Source: Paenibacillus methanolicus (GTDB lineage Bacteria > Bacillota > Bacilli > Paenibacillales > Paenibacillaceae). Taken from it: a stretch of 64,000 bases of DNA. The position numbers and the translations under genes are program-made. The notes beneath the pieces were generated by a model that saw only the letters and a list, made by a program, of their open reading frames with translations, had not been told where the DNA came from and made no database searches. Positions 7,602-17,309 of this stretch are shown piece by piece (positions within the stretch are counted from its first letter, which is position 1; each line of letters opens with the position of its first letter). The stretch is from NCBI RefSeq assembly GCF_008124765.1, contig NZ_VNHS01000002.1, positions 915,730-979,729 on the forward strand. Direction: 5' to 3'.

Positions 7602-8960
7602 TTATTCTTCCTGCGGACTCCATATGGCGGAATGCTTCTTCCCTCTTTTGATCACCGTCTTCCGCGTCGCGATGCCTTTAGGCGCTTTTGACCGCTTGAC
7701 TGGCCGCTTCGCGGCGATCCGCTTGCTTGGCCGTTTCGCCACGATCCGGCCGACGCCCGCCGCCGATCGGATGCTGCCCGTGAAGAGAGCCCGCTGGATC
7801 TCGGATGCGAGCAAATTGAAATAGCCGCGCGAAGGGTCGGCAATATTCAAATCGTGGACCGGCCCGACAATATCGGTCACATTGAAATCCGTTAATGGAT
7901 TTTTAGACTCCAGCGCGCCCGTTACGCCGAGCGCCAAATGCTTGTTCGCGAGCGTGTAGGCAAACAGCAGCACCGCATCCAAGTAGGAGAACCATACGCT
8001 CGTGCCTTGTCGTATCCCATCCGCGACCCCCGCGATCCTCGGCGCGTTGTTGAACGCGCCCGTCGTCGTGAACGCATCGGACGGCAGCGCGGCCGCCATG
8101 CAGTACCAGAACGTCAGCACATTGGCGTTGGGCTGAGCCCGGATGAAGCGTTCCGCCGCCTGCGCGCCTACGAGACAGCCCAAGGAGTGCGTGATCAAAC
8201 CGGCATTGCGGAACGTTTGGCCAGCCATTCGGTTAAACATCGGCAGCAGCGCGCGGTCGGCGGTGACGATCGCCCGCCGCTCGAACTCCTTCCACATGAC
8301 GGCCAGGAATAAATCGGGGCTCGAACCGGTAATCGCTTGGCCCAATACGGTCGCTAGGGCTCGCCGGATGATCAACTCATCCTCGCCTTCGATCTGCGCG
8401 TCGTAGGCGACCAGATAAATGTCCGCATTCGCCCTATAATTGGGACTATTCGCGAATACGGGGTTGAACATGCGGGCATTGATCTCGAAGTCTTCGTAAA
8501 AGAAACGAGCTTCCTCCGCCGTTCCGCCCCTTCCCGCGCCATGAATGAAGATATAGGGCCAGCGATTGGCAGGAAAGTTGTGCGTGTTCGGATTAATTTG
8601 CACCACATCCGGACGCTGGGTCCTTAACCAGATCGCCGCCTCCGGATTTCTGTAATGAAACACCCGCGGATTCGGATCCCTTTGGATTTGCCGGGCGATC
8701 CGGCGGAACACTTGGTCAATGGTCTCCACGGGGAGCACCTGATTCTGAATCAAGATGCGCATGGCCGTCGTCTGGTACTGAATCGCCCGATTCGCAACCC
8801 GCACGCGAATGCTATCCACCGCTCTCGCGCAATCCCCGACGCGCCGAAGAATGAAGTCAACGTCCTGTACGGTGTTGTCAATTAGCGTCGTCGTGGCGTT
8901 CGTCACGTCGTTTATCGCGCTCTTGGCGCGCCTTTCCAATCCTCCAAGGTTTATCGCCAT
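7602..8960 (-). CDS. Lipase-like alpha/beta-hydrolase with Lys/Arg-rich tail
   Basis: This 452-residue protein has an oxyanion-loop motif (FIHGAGRGGTAEEA) near residue 135 and a nucleophile elbow THSLGC near 255, the G-H-S-x-G motif with Thr in place of the first Gly. The N-terminal 90 residues look helical (AINDVTNATTTLIDNTVQDVDFILRR). The last ~50 residues are strongly basic (KRPSKRIAAKRPVKR...). There is no clear signal peptide. A good ribosome site (AAAGGGAGGG) precedes the ATG. Substrate is unknown. Confidence 0.65.
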   Translation of the reverse strand: MAINLGGLERRAKSAINDVTNATTTLIDNTVQDVDFILRRVGDCARAVDSIRVRVANRAIQYQTTAMRILIQNQVLPVETIDQVFRRIARQIQRDPNPRVFHYRNPEAAIWLRTQRPDVVQINPNTHNFPANRWPYIFIHGAGRGGTAEEARFFYEDFEINARMFNPVFANSPNYRANADIYLVAYDAQIEGEDELIIRRALATVLGQAITGSSPDLFLAVMWKEFERRAIVTADRALLPMFNRMAGQTFRNAGLITHSLGCLVGAQAAERFIRAQPNANVLTFWYCMAAALPSDAFTTTGAFNNAPRIAGVADGIRQGTSVWFSYLDAVLLFAYTLANKHLALGVTGALESKNPLTDFNVTDIVGPVHDLNIADPSRGYFNLLASEIQRALFTGSIRSAAGVGRIVAKRPSKRIAAKRPVKRSKAPKGIATRKTVIKRGKKHSAIWSPQEE

Positions 8961-9065
8961 CTGCGTCCCTCCCTTTAGAAAACGTCATCTGACTATATTC
9001 GGGCGCTGGCTTATTCTACAACCTGGCGCGAATGGGACAGAAGTGACGTGGTAAGGGGAGAACGG

Positions 9066-9090
9066 CAAAAAACCGCAAATCTGCGGCTTT
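9066..9090 (-). terminator. Terminator of the pectin operon
   Basis: On the minus strand CCGCA-GATT-TGCGG is followed by TTTTTT, about 125 bases after the GH43 stop codon. No gene was seen in 9091-9215. Confidence 0.65.
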
Positions 9091-9215
9091 TCGCGTACGC
9101 TCTTCCATGATTATTCCGTTCACAATTCCGCGACTCGCGGCCGACGGCAAAGCCCCCCGATCACGGAGACTTTCGCCAGCGCCGTCCTCCATGCGGACAA
9201 CCAAAGCCTGCCGTA

Positions 9216-10838
9216 CTAAGCCCGGCCCTCGTAGCGGAACTCCGCGAAATCAGCATGACTGCCGCCGGTGCGGTACATGTCGTGCGCGCCGATGCCGATG
9301 AAGTTGCCGGTGAAGCCGCCGGACAGAAAGTCGATCGCGAGCTCTTCGCCGAGCGGCTGCCAAGCTTCGCCGTCCGCGCGGCAGCTGAACCTCGCTTGAA
9401 TGCCGTCCGCTTCCACGGCGAGGCTAACCTCCCCGTCGCCCGGCACCAAGATAACATCCGGCAGCAGCGTGAAGACGTCGGCCGCGCAGCGCATGAGCCG
9501 GACGACGCGGCCTTGTCGCTCGTCATGCGTCACGCAGGCGTACACGTAATTCTCGTCGTTCAAATAGAGCAGCAATCCGGCCATTTGCAAATAGGAGGAC
9601 GGCGCGTAATCCAACGTCGTCTCCGCCCGGAAGGAGATCTCCGTCTGGCGGATCGCCACCATATGATGCCGGAACAACGTCTGCGGCGATTCGCCGGCGA
9701 TGATTCTGAGATAGCCCGCACGCGCCGCAAGGGAGCACCAGCTCTCGTCCTTCAGAATCCGCAGCGTGTTCCAATTGTTGTGCAAGGATGGCCCGTCGAA
9801 GCGGTCTTCGAACAGGGAAGGCGCATGCGCGGAGGACGGCGCATGCGCGTCTCCCGCAGGGGCAGGCGTCTCGAGCAGCGGCAGCGTTCCGCCGCCATGC
9901 AGGCGGAGCCAGCCGTCCTCGGTCCATTCCACCTTCTGGATAGCGGTCTCCCGGCCGAGTATGGCGTATTTCCCGTCCACCGGCCGCGTGCATAGATGCG
10001 CCATGTACCATTCGCCCTCCGGCGTCTCGACAAGGCTGCCGTGGCCCGCGCATTGCAGCGGCCAGTCCGGCGTGTCGCTCGCGGTCATCATCGGGAATGC
10101 CGGGTCGACCTCGTAAGGCCCCGCCAGCTGGCGGGAACGCAACACCGTCACGGCATGGCCCGTACCTGTCCCGCCCTCTGCGGTGATGAGGTAGTACCAG
10201 CCGTCCCGCTTGTAAATATGCGGCGCCTCCGTCTTCGCCAGGTGCGTGCCGTCGAACAGCCTCACCGGCTCGCCGATCAGCGCCTGCCCGATCGGATCGT
10301 ATTCCTGCATGACGATGCCGGCCGACTTGTTGCTCGTCTCGAGCCGGTAATCCCAAATCTCGTTCAGCAGCCACTTGCGGCCGTCATCGTCGTGGAACAA
10401 GGACGGATCGAAGCCGCTGCTGTTCAGATAGACAGGCGCCGACCATGGGCCGTCCAGCGACGTGGCGGTAATCAGGTAATTGTGGCTGTCCTTGAAGGGA
10501 CGCCGCGTGCTCTTCACGTCGGTATAGACCAGATAGTAACGTCCCTCGTTCCAGCTTAGCTGCGGCGCCCAAATGCTGCCGTTCTTCGGATTGCCGCGCA
10601 GGTCGACCTGGTCCGTCAGCAAATCCGCTCGATGCGTCCAGCTGTTCAAATCCGCGGATTCGTACACTCTCACGCCGGGCAGCCACTCGAAGGACGATAC
10701 CGCGATGAGATACTTCCCTTCCGCGCGCAGCATGTAAGGATCTGGATTAAAGCCGCGCAGCACCGGGTTGGCGATCACGCCTCTTCCTTCCGCGGCTTTC
10801 GCGATGCCCGCGGCCGTTTGCTCGTTCATCTCGCTCAT
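9216..10838 (-). CDS. GH43 family glycosidase (beta-xylosidase/arabinofuranosidase type)
   Basis: This 540-residue enzyme has an N-terminal five-bladed propeller domain. The catalytic base Asp sits in GFNPDPYML, the pKa-modulating Asp is probably in the DPSLFHDDDGRKW/LNEIWDYR region, and the proton donor Glu is in TEAPHIYKRDGWYYL. The C-terminal ~200 residues form a concanavalin-like beta-sandwich of the GH43 C-terminal type. There is no signal peptide. It is the last gene of the pectin operon and its ATG overlaps the stop of the methylesterase gene by 4 bases. It probably trims arabinose or xylose from imported side-chain oligosaccharides. Confidence 0.9.
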   Translation of the reverse strand: MSEMNEQTAAGIAKAAEGRGVIANPVLRGFNPDPYMLRAEGKYLIAVSSFEWLPGVRVYESADLNSWTHRADLLTDQVDLRGNPKNGSIWAPQLSWNEGRYYLVYTDVKSTRRPFKDSHNYLITATSLDGPWSAPVYLNSSGFDPSLFHDDDGRKWLLNEIWDYRLETSNKSAGIVMQEYDPIGQALIGEPVRLFDGTHLAKTEAPHIYKRDGWYYLITAEGGTGTGHAVTVLRSRQLAGPYEVDPAFPMMTASDTPDWPLQCAGHGSLVETPEGEWYMAHLCTRPVDGKYAILGRETAIQKVEWTEDGWLRLHGGGTLPLLETPAPAGDAHAPSSAHAPSLFEDRFDGPSLHNNWNTLRILKDESWCSLAARAGYLRIIAGESPQTLFRHHMVAIRQTEISFRAETTLDYAPSSYLQMAGLLLYLNDENYVYACVTHDERQGRVVRLMRCAADVFTLLPDVILVPGDGEVSLAVEADGIQARFSCRADGEAWQPLGEELAIDFLSGGFTGNFIGIGAHDMYRTGGSHADFAEFRYEGRA

Positions 10839-11926
10839 CCCTCTCTATTCTTATTTAGAAATGCGCTGTCCCGAAATAGATCGGCAGCCTCCAACCCAGC
10901 CGGTATTCGGTCCGAGCGCAGGCCGAAGTCGTCATTCCCGTGCGGAGCATTCGCGAGTCGTTCGGGCACCGCGGCTGCGCTTGGCAGACGATGTCGATCC
11001 GGAGGCCCCGCATTGGCGGTACGCTCATCCAACCGGCCGTCCGTTCCTTCGTCCGAACGCCCGGATGACGCATCGAGGAGCGAGCGGCAGCCGAATTCCC
11101 GATACCTCGCGGCGACGCGGGCATGCGGCTTCTCCCAGTCGTCCCAGCGATCCGGATGGAGCGGCGCACCGTACAAGCAGCCAACGTAATCGGTCTTCGC
11201 CGCCTCCCGCCACGGCCGGCCGAGATAGATCTGCGCCGCGCCTTCCTCCGCCGTCAATAGACAATCGCGGAACACGTAGCCATGCTCCCCGCCGGCCGGG
11301 GTGGAAGCGGCCGTGACATACACGGGTCCGCCGCCGAGCCGCTTGCGCGCATGAAGCTGGCAGCGCTCGAACAAGGCCGTCGCCCCGCCGAAAATAAAAT
11401 CGACCGTGCCTTCGATCCGGCAACCGATGTAAAGCTGGCGGCAGCGCGAATGCCGCTCCCGAATCGGGATGCCGCCGAAGGGCTTCCCCTCGGCCGACGT
11501 CTCCGGGAGCGGACCGGTGCACAGCGTATCCTGGCAGCCCAGGAACGCGCAGTTCCGGAATACCGCTTCGTCGCAGTGGGCGTACAGCGCCACCGCCTGG
11601 CCGACGAGATCGCCGCAGCCGGCGGCGTTCTCGACCGTCACGTTCTCCATCTCGATCCGGCTGCCTCCGAGGAACAAGGTCGCCGTGCCGAACGTGCCGA
11701 GCGGCTCGCCCCGCTTATCCGGCTGCCGGGCCGATAAGCGGCCGCGGATCACCACCTTGCCGATCCCGACGATGCGAAGATCCGAGCGGTAGACGCGAAC
11801 ATTCTCCTCGTAGACGCCGGGCAGAATCGTCAGCGTGTCCGTCACCGCAGGCGTCCGGCGTTCCAGCTCGTCGACCGCCGCTTGAATGGTGGCGTAATCG
11901 CAGCCGGGATAAGGCCCTACAAGCAT
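10835..11926 (-). CDS. Pectin methylesterase (CE8)
   Basis: The protein has 363 residues and a right-handed beta-helix pattern. The family catalytic set is present: Asp133 in GCQDTL, Asp176 in GTVDFIFGG and Arg237 in YLGRPWR. The N-terminus (DYATIQAAVDEL) is typical. It lacks a signal peptide, so it would demethylate galacturonide oligomers in the cytoplasm. The last ~65 residues, after EFGCRS, resemble the family poorly; a sequencing or natural frameshift there is possible. It overlaps the downstream GH43 start by 4 bases. Confidence 0.88.
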   Translation of the reverse strand: MLVGPYPGCDYATIQAAVDELERRTPAVTDTLTILPGVYEENVRVYRSDLRIVGIGKVVIRGRLSARQPDKRGEPLGTFGTATLFLGGSRIEMENVTVENAAGCGDLVGQAVALYAHCDEAVFRNCAFLGCQDTLCTGPLPETSAEGKPFGGIPIRERHSRCRQLYIGCRIEGTVDFIFGGATALFERCQLHARKRLGGGPVYVTAASTPAGGEHGYVFRDCLLTAEEGAAQIYLGRPWREAAKTDYVGCLYGAPLHPDRWDDWEKPHARVAARYREFGCRSLLDASSGRSDEGTDGRLDERTANAGPPDRHRLPSAAAVPERLANAPHGNDDFGLRSDRIPAGLEAADLFRDSAFLNKNREG

Positions 11927-11962
11927 AAAGCGCCTCTCCTTCCTTCTCGCGCGGCTCCCTGT

Positions 11963-12937
11963 CTATAGATGCTCCCGCAGAAACCGCTGCCAGCGCGCAC
12001 GCATCTCCGCCGTCTCCCGATGGCCGCCGCCTCCGACGATCGACTGCCAGTTGTCTGCTGCCCCCGCTTCCGCGTAGGCTTCCCGAAGCCCCGCGTCCAA
12101 GAGCCTCACGCCTTCGAGCGGGCAGAGACGGTCGCTCCGGCCGTTCAAGCTCATGCGCGGCCTCGGCGCGATCAGCCGCTGAATATCGAGCGTTGCGAAC
12201 GATTGCAGCAGACCGGGCACATAGGAATACAGGCCATGATGGTCAAGACCGCGTTTCATGATCAGCGTCTCCGCCTCCACTTGGCCGCAAATATCGACGA
12301 CGACGCGGATGCGCGTATCAAGGGCGGCCAGCCACCAGGCCATCAGCCCGCCCATCGACATGCCGAGCGTGCCGATGCGCGACGCATCGATATCCTCGCG
12401 GGCCGCCATCGCGTCCACAAGACGGAGCGTATCTCCGACCATCAGCCCCCACAATACTTGGCCGCGCCAGAGCAGCTCCTTGAACAATTCGCTCTCCGTC
12501 CTTCCGCCGCGGTCGCCGAACAGGCGCATATCCATGCAGCATGCCGCGTACCCCATCCCCGTCAGCGCTTCGGCGTACGAGGGCTGCTGCAAATATGAGC
12601 CGCTCGCGCTCATCTCGCGCCGACCGCGCTCATAGTCCCCGCCGTGCGAATGGTTCACGATGACGAGCGGGAACGGCCCGTCGCCTTGCAGCGGCAGCGC
12701 CAGGTCAATCGGGGCAAACTCGTCATCGCCGACCTCGAGCAGCAGCGTGTCGAGGCGATAATCAGCGCGCGTCTCGCTGCGCAGCAGCTCAAGACGCGGC
12801 CCCGGCTGGCCGCCTTGATTCGGGGCAGCCGGCTCGTCGTGCCCTTCCGATCCGGCACCTCCGCTCCAATCGCCCGGCCGCTGGCCAGATCGGCCCGCGA
12901 TGCCGAGCAGCCGCAGCAGCTCTGCCCGCCGGCTCAA
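11963..12937 (-). CDS. Dienelactone-hydrolase-like esterase
   Basis: This 324-residue alpha/beta-hydrolase has the nucleophile elbow GMSMGG near residue 195, the acid Asp in NGRSDRLCP and the catalytic His in GGGGHRETAEM near the C-terminus. HSHGGDY may form the oxyanion loop. Residues 12-50 are Gly/Pro-rich and unlike the fold. It overlaps the GH28 stop by 4 bases (ATGA). Its place between GH28 and CE8 suggests it removes acetyl or other ester groups from pectin fragments; that is inferred from context. Confidence 0.75.
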   Translation of the reverse strand: MSRRAELLRLLGIAGRSGQRPGDWSGGAGSEGHDEPAAPNQGGQPGPRLELLRSETRADYRLDTLLLEVGDDEFAPIDLALPLQGDGPFPLVIVNHSHGGDYERGRREMSASGSYLQQPSYAEALTGMGYAACCMDMRLFGDRGGRTESELFKELLWRGQVLWGLMVGDTLRLVDAMAAREDIDASRIGTLGMSMGGLMAWWLAALDTRIRVVVDICGQVEAETLIMKRGLDHHGLYSYVPGLLQSFATLDIQRLIAPRPRMSLNGRSDRLCPLEGVRLLDAGLREAYAEAGAADNWQSIVGGGGHRETAEMRARWQRFLREHL

Positions 12938-14349
12938 GACGGCTCCCCGCCGCCGGCACCTTGCGAGCCCGCCGCGATCTCCGCTTGCGTCGCTTCAGCC
13001 GCGATGCCGCCGCCTGTTTCCTCGGCCCGCTGCACGAGCGGCTCCGGCTTGCGCGTCCGCACGGATCGGCAGCCGTCCAGCTCCACGCCCTCGGCATGCT
13101 CCAGATAGAAGGCCGGACCGTCGTGATCCTCCACCGTCACCTTGCTGAACCGGATATCCCGCACGTTGCCGAGATAGAAGCCGCGCCGGCTCATCTTCGG
13201 AATGCCGTCCATCATCGCCGGGTATTCCGGCTCGGGATCCTGCGCCATGGAGATGTCGATGTTATCGAACGTGATCTCGCTGATATACTGCTCGGCGAGG
13301 CCATATAGGAAGCCGGCCGACGCGCGCACGCCCCGGGCGGTGATGCCGCTGAAGTGAATGCGCCGGAAGCAAGGCGTCTCCTCCGTAACGGGATATGGAT
13401 TTTTGTCCCAGACATATTGGTCCTTGCCTTTGGGCCCGCAGAAGTAATACAGCTTCAGAATGAACGGGCAGATGACGTCCTCCATCACGACGTTGCTGAC
13501 CCGGATGTCTTCCACGATTCCGCCCCGCCCGCGCCGCGACTTGAGCCGGATGCCGCGATCGGTGCCCATGAAGATGCAGTTCGAGATGGCAACCCGGCGA
13601 ATGCTGCCGCTCATCTCGCTGCCGAGCACGACGCCGCCGTGTCCGTGCACCATCGTGCAGCCCGTGATCGTGATATTCTCGCACGGGATCCGGTCGGCCG
13701 TATCCTCCGTACCCGCCTTGATCGCGATGCAGTCGTCGCCGACGTCGATATGGCAACCGCTGATGCGCACGTTGCGGCACGACTCGGGGTTGATGCCGTC
13801 CGTGTTCGGCGAATCCGCCGGGTTATGGATGCTCAAGTTGTCGATCGTCACGTCCTCGCACTCGATCGGATTGACCGTCCAGCTCGGGCTGTCGACGAGC
13901 GTGAGATCGCGCAGCGTCACGCGACGGCAACGGTCGAAGCTGATCAGCTTCGGACGCGGAAAGGCGAGCGCCTCCCGCCGCTCCCGGTGCAGCTTCCACC
14001 ACGGCTCGCCGCGGCCGTCCAGCTTGCCGAAGCCGGTCACGGCGACGTTCGTAAGGTCCGACCCATAGATGCACGACGCGTAGACCGGACGCCGGACGCC
14101 CTCCCAGCGGGAGTCGACCGGCGCGTAATCCGCCGGATCGGTGCTGAACGCGATGACCGCGCCTGGCGACAGATGCAGCTCGACGTGGCTGCGCATGCGG
14201 ATCGGCCCGCTCAAGTAAGTGCCGGCGGGCACGACGACCATGCCGCCGCCAGCCGCGGCGGCCGCTTCGATGGCGGCCGCGAACGCGCCCGTCGCCGGCG
14301 CTTCGCCGCCGGAGACCGCGCCGTAGTCGGCGATATTGTAGATCGTCAT
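12934..14349 (-). CDS. GH28 polygalacturonase-like glycosidase
   Basis: The 471-residue form starts at the ATG at 14349, which overlaps the GH105 stop (ATGA) and has GGGGGAGG upstream; an earlier in-frame start lies inside GH105. It has parallel beta-helix repeats and the family signatures NTDG (about residue 181), GDDCIAIK (about 205), GHGG (about 236) and RLKSRRGRGG (about 267). There is no signal peptide, so it probably acts as an intracellular exo-enzyme on galacturonides or rhamnogalacturonides. Confidence 0.9.
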   Translation of the reverse strand: MTIYNIADYGAVSGGEAPATGAFAAAIEAAAAAGGGMVVVPAGTYLSGPIRMRSHVELHLSPGAVIAFSTDPADYAPVDSRWEGVRRPVYASCIYGSDLTNVAVTGFGKLDGRGEPWWKLHRERREALAFPRPKLISFDRCRRVTLRDLTLVDSPSWTVNPIECEDVTIDNLSIHNPADSPNTDGINPESCRNVRISGCHIDVGDDCIAIKAGTEDTADRIPCENITITGCTMVHGHGGVVLGSEMSGSIRRVAISNCIFMGTDRGIRLKSRRGRGGIVEDIRVSNVVMEDVICPFILKLYYFCGPKGKDQYVWDKNPYPVTEETPCFRRIHFSGITARGVRASAGFLYGLAEQYISEITFDNIDISMAQDPEPEYPAMMDGIPKMSRRGFYLGNVRDIRFSKVTVEDHDGPAFYLEHAEGVELDGCRSVRTRKPEPLVQRAEETGGGIAAEATQAEIAAGSQGAGGGEPS

Positions 14350-15494
14350 GCTTGGCCGGCCTCCCCCGCGGGCATCGGCACGGATCGGCCGTGCTCGTAT
14401 TCCGCGCATGCCTGCAGGAACGCGCCGACCCCCTTCAGATCATTCGCGATAATCGGTTCGCTGATATAATACGCGTACGTCCCGTCGCGGCGGTCCGCGC
14501 CGCCGAGCCCCGCCACCATGCAGTTCTTGTTCAGGTTGACCCAGCCTTCCTTCGTCTCCAGCACGAACTCCGCGATGAGCCCGGCGAAGGCATGCTCCAG
14601 CGTCTCGTTCCAATGCGAATCCAGCACGCCCAGACGCAGCCCTTTGGCGATGGCCAGCACGATCATCGACGACGCCGACGCCTCCAGGTAATTGCCTTTG
14701 CGTCCTCCTTGGTCCAGCACTTGATACCAGACGCCCGAATCGGCGTCCTGCACGCCACGCAGCGCCGTCAGCGCATCGCGAAGAATCCGCTCCAGCTCGC
14801 CTCGGTCCTGATGGCTCTCCGGCAGCAGCTCCAGCACGTCGGCCAGCGCCATGACGAACCAACCCATCGAACGCCCCCAGAAGCACGGCGACAAGCCGGT
14901 CGCCGGATCGCTCCACGGCTGCTCGCGCTTCTCGTCCCAAGCGTGGTAGAGCAGCCCCGTCCGCGCGTCGCGCGTATGCTTCTCGCACAGGATGAACTGC
15001 TTCGTCACGTCGCCTTGCCCTTCGCCGTTCTCGAACGTCAGCAGGTAGTCGAGATAGAACGGCGCGCCCATATACAAGCCATCCAGCCAAATTTGATACG
15101 GATAAATCTGCTTGTGCCAGAATGCGCCCTCCGACGTGCGGGGATGCGTGCGCAGCTGCTCGCGAAGCGACGCCGCGGCCAGCTTATACTTCTCCTCGCC
15201 CGTCTCGCGCCACAGGTCGATCAGCAGCTTGCCGTTATTGATATGGTCGATGTTGTATTCGTCCGCCCGGTAGCCGCGAACGGTGCCGTCCTCGCCGACG
15301 AACGCGTCCATGTTGTCTTGGATGTAACGGAAATACCGCTGCTCGCCGGTGAATTTCCACAACTGCCGGAAGCCTCGCAGCACGACGCCGTAATCGTACG
15401 ACCATTTGCCGTCGTAGCCTTTGCCCTCGTCCAGGCGCGGCGTGCGCGCCATTACCGTCTCCGCCGTGCGGATCGCCCATTTCGATCTCTCCAT
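14346..15494 (-). CDS. GH105 unsaturated rhamnogalacturonyl hydrolase
   Basis: The 382-residue form starts at the ATG at 15494, preceded by GAGGAGG. The (alpha/alpha)6-barrel pattern and motifs WSYDYGVVLRG, HINNGKLLIDLW, WLDGLYMGAPFYLDY and CFWGRSMGWFVMAL match YteR/YesR-type enzymes, which remove the unsaturated uronyl residue left by rhamnogalacturonan lyases. It is the first enzyme gene after the binding-protein gene in the operon. No lyase is present in the window, so the substrate must be made by one encoded elsewhere. Confidence 0.92.
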   Translation of the reverse strand: MERSKWAIRTAETVMARTPRLDEGKGYDGKWSYDYGVVLRGFRQLWKFTGEQRYFRYIQDNMDAFVGEDGTVRGYRADEYNIDHINNGKLLIDLWRETGEEKYKLAAASLREQLRTHPRTSEGAFWHKQIYPYQIWLDGLYMGAPFYLDYLLTFENGEGQGDVTKQFILCEKHTRDARTGLLYHAWDEKREQPWSDPATGLSPCFWGRSMGWFVMALADVLELLPESHQDRGELERILRDALTALRGVQDADSGVWYQVLDQGGRKGNYLEASASSMIVLAIAKGLRLGVLDSHWNETLEHAFAGLIAEFVLETKEGWVNLNKNCMVAGLGGADRRDGTYAYYISEPIIANDLKGVGAFLQACAEYEHGRSVPMPAGEAGQA

Positions 15495-15520
15495 GATAAC
15501 CTCCTCGTTCTCGTAAACAG

Positions 15521-15558
15521 GTCCCGCCGCGCCCATCGCAGCCGCGGGCGGGCAGGAC
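15521..15558 (-). promoter_or_regulatory. Hairpin between binding-protein and enzyme genes
   Basis: GTCCTGCCCGCC pairs with GGCGGGAC across a GC-rich loop, just after the binding-protein stop codon and with no T run. Such hairpins in sugar ABC operons often stabilise the abundant binding-protein mRNA and reduce readthrough; that role is inferred here. Confidence 0.45.
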
Positions 15559-15581
15559 CCCCTTCATTACGTCGTCTTCAG

Positions 15582-17135
15582 TTAACCTTGCACTTTGGCG
15601 TAAGCCGCTTCGTATTCGCTGACGACGCTCGCGCCGCCGGCCTTCTTCCAGCTCTCGATCGCCGCCTTGAAGTCGTCCAGCGTCGCTTTGCCCAGAATGT
15701 ACTTGTACGTCGCGTCGGTAATGATCTTCTGCAGCTCGGAGCCCTGCGAGGACCATGTCGGCGCTTCCAGCGAGTAGAACGGGTTCAGCACCGCGTAATT
15801 CGCGTTGTCCGCGATCAGCTTGTCGGCCTCTTTCTTGAGCGGGTCCGCGTCGTGAATCTTGTAGCCGACTTCCTTCGGCCGGGACGCGGCGAACGGCTGC
15901 ACCTCCTGCTGCCACAGATCCGTGTTGCTGATCGTGACGGCTTGCTCGGCATCCTTCGTATAGTGCGTGCCTTCGATGCCGTACGTCATGAGGGCGTACG
16001 CCTCTTCGCTCATCAGATCGTTGACGAATTGCAGAACGCGCTTCAGCTCGGCTTCGTCCTTCACCTCCGAGCGAGGGAACGAGAGCAGGCCTCCGATTCC
16101 GTTGTTGCCGCTCCAGATCGCGCGCTGCTGGCCCTGCGCCGTCATATCGTTCACCATGACCAGCTCCATGTTGTCCTGCACGCCTTTAGCCATGTTGAGC
16201 AGGTTCTTGCTGTCGAACAAGGCGCCGACGTAGATGCCCGCCTTGCCTTGGGCGAACTTCTGCTGCTGGTCCGTCTTGGCCGTGACCGCGAAATCCTGGT
16301 TGATATACCCGTTGTCGTACAGCTGCTTCATGTAGTTCATCGTATTGACGTAGCTCTCGGTTTCGAACTCCGCGATCGCTTTGCCGTTCTCTTCCTTCCA
16401 GATATTCGGCGTGCCGAAATAGGAGCCGAGCGTCTTGAACGCACCGAACACCAGATCGCTGCGGTCGACGAAGCCCGTCGTATCCTTTTGCCCGTTGCCG
16501 TCCGGATCCTGCTCCGTGAACGCCTTGGCGACGTTCATCAGCTCGTCGGTCGTCTTCGGCACCGGCAAGCTCAGCTTATCCAGCCAATCTTTGCGGATGA
16601 CGACTCCGTTGCGGGCCATCGCCTTCTGGAACGGAATGCCGTACAGCTTGCCTTCGATCGAGGCCGAGGTGCGCGTATCCGGGGAAATCTGCGCCAAGTT
16701 CTCGAACTCGTCGAGGAACGGACCGACGTCCCAGAACATGCCGGATTTGAGCGCGCTGCGCACCGACGAATTGTCCAGAATCGTCAGCGTCACGATATCC
16801 GCCAGCGAGTCGGAGGCGAGCGACGTGTTGATGCGCTCCTCCTTCGACGCGTCCGGCACCCAGGAGAAGGTCAGATCGGTATTGGTCAGCTCCTCGATCT
16901 TGTTCAGCACCGTATCGGTCGGCGGCGAGGCGGTATGCAGGATGTTCAGCCAGGTGATCTTGGCCTTCTCGGCTTGCTTGTCGTCCGCGTTCGCGCCATT
17001 CGCCCCGTTATTCGACTTGGCCGGCTCGGCCGAGTTCCCGTTGCCGGCCGAATTACCGCCGTCGCCGCAAGCGCTGAGCAGCATCGCGCCGCCGAGCAGC
17101 AGGGCCGCCGTTTGCTTCCACGTTCTCTTCGTCAT
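15582..17135 (-). CDS. Sugar ABC transporter substrate-binding lipoprotein (LplA-like)
   Basis: This 517-residue family-1 solute-binding protein has a lipoprotein signal peptide ending LLSAC (Cys23) and a Gly/Asn/Ala-rich linker to about residue 55. Internal motifs include ITWLNILHTASPP, KLYGIPFQKAMARNGVVIRKDWLDKL and DPDGNGQKDTTGFVDRS. The length is typical of Paenibacillus LplA/YtcQ-type proteins that capture oligosaccharides. It lies between permease and enzyme genes. No ATPase gene is present, so a shared MsmX-type ATPase is likely, as known for this class. Confidence 0.92.
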   Translation of the reverse strand: MTKRTWKQTAALLLGGAMLLSACGDGGNSAGNGNSAEPAKSNNGANGANADDKQAEKAKITWLNILHTASPPTDTVLNKIEELTNTDLTFSWVPDASKEERINTSLASDSLADIVTLTILDNSSVRSALKSGMFWDVGPFLDEFENLAQISPDTRTSASIEGKLYGIPFQKAMARNGVVIRKDWLDKLSLPVPKTTDELMNVAKAFTEQDPDGNGQKDTTGFVDRSDLVFGAFKTLGSYFGTPNIWKEENGKAIAEFETESYVNTMNYMKQLYDNGYINQDFAVTAKTDQQQKFAQGKAGIYVGALFDSKNLLNMAKGVQDNMELVMVNDMTAQGQQRAIWSGNNGIGGLLSFPRSEVKDEAELKRVLQFVNDLMSEEAYALMTYGIEGTHYTKDAEQAVTISNTDLWQQEVQPFAASRPKEVGYKIHDADPLKKEADKLIADNANYAVLNPFYSLEAPTWSSQGSELQKIITDATYKYILGKATLDDFKAAIESWKKAGGASVVSEYEAAYAKVQG

Positions 17136-17309
17136 TGTTCCATTCCCCCTTGATTGAATAAGCGCCCTTATGTCATGTCATGCCGTCGTAGTCCTGCTAT
17201 CTTCCTCCCGCCAGGCGTCGGCCATGTTGTCTTGGTTAAGATTAAAACATTGAGGCCCGGCCTGCGGGTTGAATTCGAGGCGTTCACGCTCGGAAGCGAG
17301 CCTTTCCCC

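Noticed and set aside
14352..17153. 933-codon plus-strand ORF opposite the GH105 and binding-protein genes
   Set aside because: It is antisense to genes with clear domains and is Arg/Leu/Val-rich, typical of a high-GC shadow frame.
17287..17300. CGCTC-GGAA-GCGAG hairpin between permease and binding-protein genes as a terminator
   Set aside because: Only 5 base pairs and no T run; too weak to call.
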